Positions 62,202 to 64,000 of a stretch of 64,000 nt of DNA are shown here, in pieces (the stretch's first letter is position 1; each line of letters starts with the position of its first letter). The stretch is from Bacteroidota bacterium. Lineage in GTDB: Bacteria; Bacteroidota; Ignavibacteria; UBA10030; SZUA-254. A model generated the notes under the pieces. It was not told where the DNA came from, made no database searches, and saw only the letters and a program-made list of their open reading frames with translations. Both the position numbers and the translations under genes were made by a program. Where the stretch lies: positions 1 through 64,000 of the forward strand of contig JAGVIE010000048.1 of the NCBI GenBank assembly GCA_020056225.1, in the 5' to 3' direction.

Positions 62202-63511
62202 GTACTATACTTTTCGGATTACTTCTTATCGTTCTGGCATTTCTCGGTTCACCGCTATTTTCAATCATCGGCGCGATTGCTTTACTTGCTTTTACTGCCG
62301 TAGATATAGATACATCCGCCATCATCGTGGAAATGTATCGACTTGCAAGCCAACCGACGCTCATTGCTATTCCTCTATTCACATTTGCCGGATATATCCT
62401 CGCCGAAAGCAACACGCCGAAACGACTTGTAGCATTATCGCAGGCATTTTTCGGCTGGATTCAAGGAGGTCTTGCGATAGTGGCTCTTGTCTCTTGTGCA
62501 ATCTTTACTGCGTTCACAGGCGCATCAGGGGTTACGATTATTGCATTGGGCGGATTACTTTACCCCATCCTTCTCAAGGAAGGATATAATGAAAAATTCA
62601 GTTTGGGATTGTTAACTACTTCCGGAAGTCTCGGACTTTTATTTCCACCGAGTCTGCCGCTGATTTTATATTCGATGGTAGCATCTAACTCACGAACGAT
62701 TGGCGGGATGACCCCCGACGTCACTATCGACAAATTGTTTGTTGCCGGAATCGTACCGGGCATCTTGCTTGTGACAATTCTCTCGATCTACAGCATCAGA
62801 CAGGGAAAAAGAGCGAAGGTGCAAACAATTCCATTCAATTGGCAAAGGGTAAAGAGCGCAGTAAAAGATGCCGCATGGGAAATACCGCTTCCCTTCCTGA
62901 TTATCGGCGGGATTTATGGCGGGTTTTTCACCGCAACCGAAGCCGCCGCAGTGACTGCTTTCTACGTGCTTATAGTCGAGGTATTCATATACAAAGATCT
63001 TAAACTTTTTTCAGATATACCGCGCATCATGCAGGAGAGTATGGTTTTGGTCGGGGCAATCCTCGTCATCCTTGGCTGTGCGATGGGCTTGACAAATTAT
63101 CTCATCGACGAAGAAGTGCCAATGAAATTATTTGCCTTGATCCAGCAATTCATTTCGAGCCGGGTAGTATTCCTCATCCTGCTGAATATTTTTCTACTTA
63201 TTGTCGGAATGATGATGGATATCTTTTCAGCTATAATAGTTGTAGTACCGTTAATCATTCCGATTGCAACAGCGTATGAAATTAATCCGGTTCATCTTGG
63301 TATTATTTTTTTAACAAACCTCGAAATCGGCTACCTGACTCCGCCCGTGGGCTTGAATTTGTTTATTTCCAGCTTCAGATTTGAGAAACCTGTCTCACAG
63401 GTCGTACGTTCCGTGCTGCCTTACATTGGTGTGCTGTTGATAGCCCTGATATTAATCACCTACATTCCCGAGCTTAGTCTGTTTATGGTAGATTTCTTCG
63501 GAGTTAAATGA
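62198..63511 (+). CDS. dctM: TRAP transporter large permease DctM
   Basis: A 437-residue membrane protein with about 12 TM segments. IPLFTFAGYILAES, GASGVTIIALGGLLYPIL, SGSLGLLFPPSLPLILYSM and LEIGYLTPPVGLNLFISS are canonical DctM segments. It forms the transport channel with DctQ, driven by sodium or proton gradients. Length is typical (about 425-440). Confidence 0.94.
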   Translation: MSTILFGLLLIVLAFLGSPLFSIIGAIALLAFTAVDIDTSAIIVEMYRLASQPTLIAIPLFTFAGYILAESNTPKRLVALSQAFFGWIQGGLAIVALVSCAIFTAFTGASGVTIIALGGLLYPILLKEGYNEKFSLGLLTTSGSLGLLFPPSLPLILYSMVASNSRTIGGMTPDVTIDKLFVAGIVPGILLVTILSIYSIRQGKRAKVQTIPFNWQRVKSAVKDAAWEIPLPFLIIGGIYGGFFTATEAAAVTAFYVLIVEVFIYKDLKLFSDIPRIMQESMVLVGAILVILGCAMGLTNYLIDEEVPMKLFALIQQFISSRVVFLILLNIFLLIVGMMMDIFSAIIVVVPLIIPIATAYEINPVHLGIIFLTNLEIGYLTPPVGLNLFISSFRFEKPVSQVVRSVLPYIGVLLIALILITYIPELSLFMVDFFGVK

Positions 63512-63545
63512 TCAATATTCCGTATGATATATTAAAGGAACCCAG

Positions 63546-64000
63546 ATGAAAAAGATTTTCATACTCGTCATCATCATTACATCAAATCTTTTCGCGCAAG
63601 AGGGCCGCCTGATCCCGAATCCGATAAGAAATATTCCGCGATGGGTGCGAACGGAATTCGCGGCACGGCATCTCGATAATAATTACACCGTGAACTATCA
63701 GCTATATCCGTACTATCTTCGTGCCGATTTTAACGGCGACAACCGCCGCGATGTCGCTATTCAAATAGTGGAAACGAACAGCGGTAAAACAGGTTATGCA
63801 ATCTTCCATGCTAAAAAAACGCAGGCGCTGACAATTCCGATTTCAATTATCGGCGCGGGCACTTCACTTACAGGTATCGGTGACGATTTTAAGTGGGTGA
63901 ATTTCTGGAATGTCATCAAACGGAAGCAGGCATTCGATGATAAATCGCTCCCTCTATTTGACGGGGATGCAATCTCCATAGGAAAACGGGATTCGACCAA
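63546..64000 (+). CDS. Secreted protein of unknown function, 3' end outside the window
   Basis: An ORF open to the right edge, starting at ATG 63546 and encoding at least 151 residues. A signal peptide (about 1-18: KKIFILVIIITSNLFAQ) precedes a region with LYPYYLRADFNGDNRRDVAIQI, which resembles an FG-GAP/EF-hand-like calcium loop (DFNGDNRRD). No complete domain can be named. It starts 34 bases after dctM and is probably cotranscribed with the TRAP genes. Confidence 0.7.
   Translation, partial: MKKIFILVIIITSNLFAQEGRLIPNPIRNIPRWVRTEFAARHLDNNYTVNYQLYPYYLRADFNGDNRRDVAIQIVETNSGKTGYAIFHAKKTQALTIPISIIGAGTSLTGIGDDFKWVNFWNVIKRKQAFDDKSLPLFDGDAISIGKRDST

Noticed and set aside
1-64000. CRISPR arrays, rRNA operons, prophage or restriction systems
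   Set aside because: No regularly spaced repeats, rRNA sequence, phage structural genes or restriction/modification motifs were found on either strand.

Overview
The window looks like a chromosomal contig from a member of the Bacteroidota/Chlorobiota/Ignavibacteriota (FCB) group. Two large secreted proteins end in a type IX secretion (T9SS) type A sorting domain with the NPFNPxT signature. There are also a BatA-type membrane protein, many lipoproteins, a protein fusing a metalloprotease, a propeller and a barrel, and TTG/GTG starts used with clear Shine-Dalgarno sites. Coding density is high, base composition is moderately AT-rich, and the content is mostly chromosomal housekeeping. I cannot name a genus from the sequence alone.

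Layout. (1) 1-2412 is accessory: the right end of an IS3-family element, a hicBA toxin-antitoxin pair, and a secreted trypsin-like protease lying between imperfect direct repeats. (2) 2413-18663 is a long minus-strand run. Read in transcription order it holds a receiver protein, an NtrC-type sigma-54 activator, a glutaryl-CoA-dehydrogenase-like enzyme, guaB, an M24 peptidase, a glycosyltransferase, purD, a sugar epimerase, meaB, a second acyl-CoA dehydrogenase, an MFS/spermidine-synthase/TPR fusion and an acyl-CoA carboxylase beta subunit. Together these suggest acyl-CoA (branched amino acid, propionate or glutaryl) catabolism beside purine synthesis. (3) 18836-23407 has tRNA-Pro(TGG) and plus-strand BatA-like, hflX and inositol-phosphatase genes. 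(4) 23509-27136 is a signalling cluster. A small protein with a CPPxCD motif (plus a paralogue just upstream), a seven-TM protein, a NarX-like kinase and a NarL-like regulator are tightly packed or overlapping. (5) 27285-31895 holds nucleotide salvage and synthesis genes (pyrimidine phosphorylase, nudix, pyrE), mscS and murI, with a short apparent peptide-deformylase fossil. (6) 32120-35192 is a plus-strand set: a PsbP-like lipoprotein, a UPF0145 protein and a large Rossmann protein of unknown function, closed by a strong bidirectional terminator. (7) 35286-39320 has two T9SS cargo proteins. (8) 39662-49493 is a dense minus-strand housekeeping operon: yggS, divIVA-like, punA, DUF2905, ileS, a DksA-type zinc finger, lspA, rluD, an SRPBCC protein, a GNAT and a homocysteine methyltransferase-type protein. 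(9) 49621-57457, plus strand: a TPR protein, larE, a lipoprotein, a chimeric signal-peptide/LarE-tail ORF, and a metalloprotease-propeller-barrel protein. (10) 57474-59619 is an OmpR/EnvZ-type two-component pair. (11) 59761-63511 is a TRAP transporter operon with a TatT lipoprotein, followed by a secreted protein cut by the window edge.

Most worth a second look: the partial duplication of larE, where the C-terminal half including the sacrificial cysteine is fused in frame to a secretion signal and differs from larE almost only at synonymous sites; the CPPxCD/seven-TM/histidine-kinase/regulator cluster, which has the layout of an undescribed sensory system; the protease-propeller-barrel protein; the direct repeats around the secreted protease; and a probable peptide deformylase remnant upstream of pyrE.
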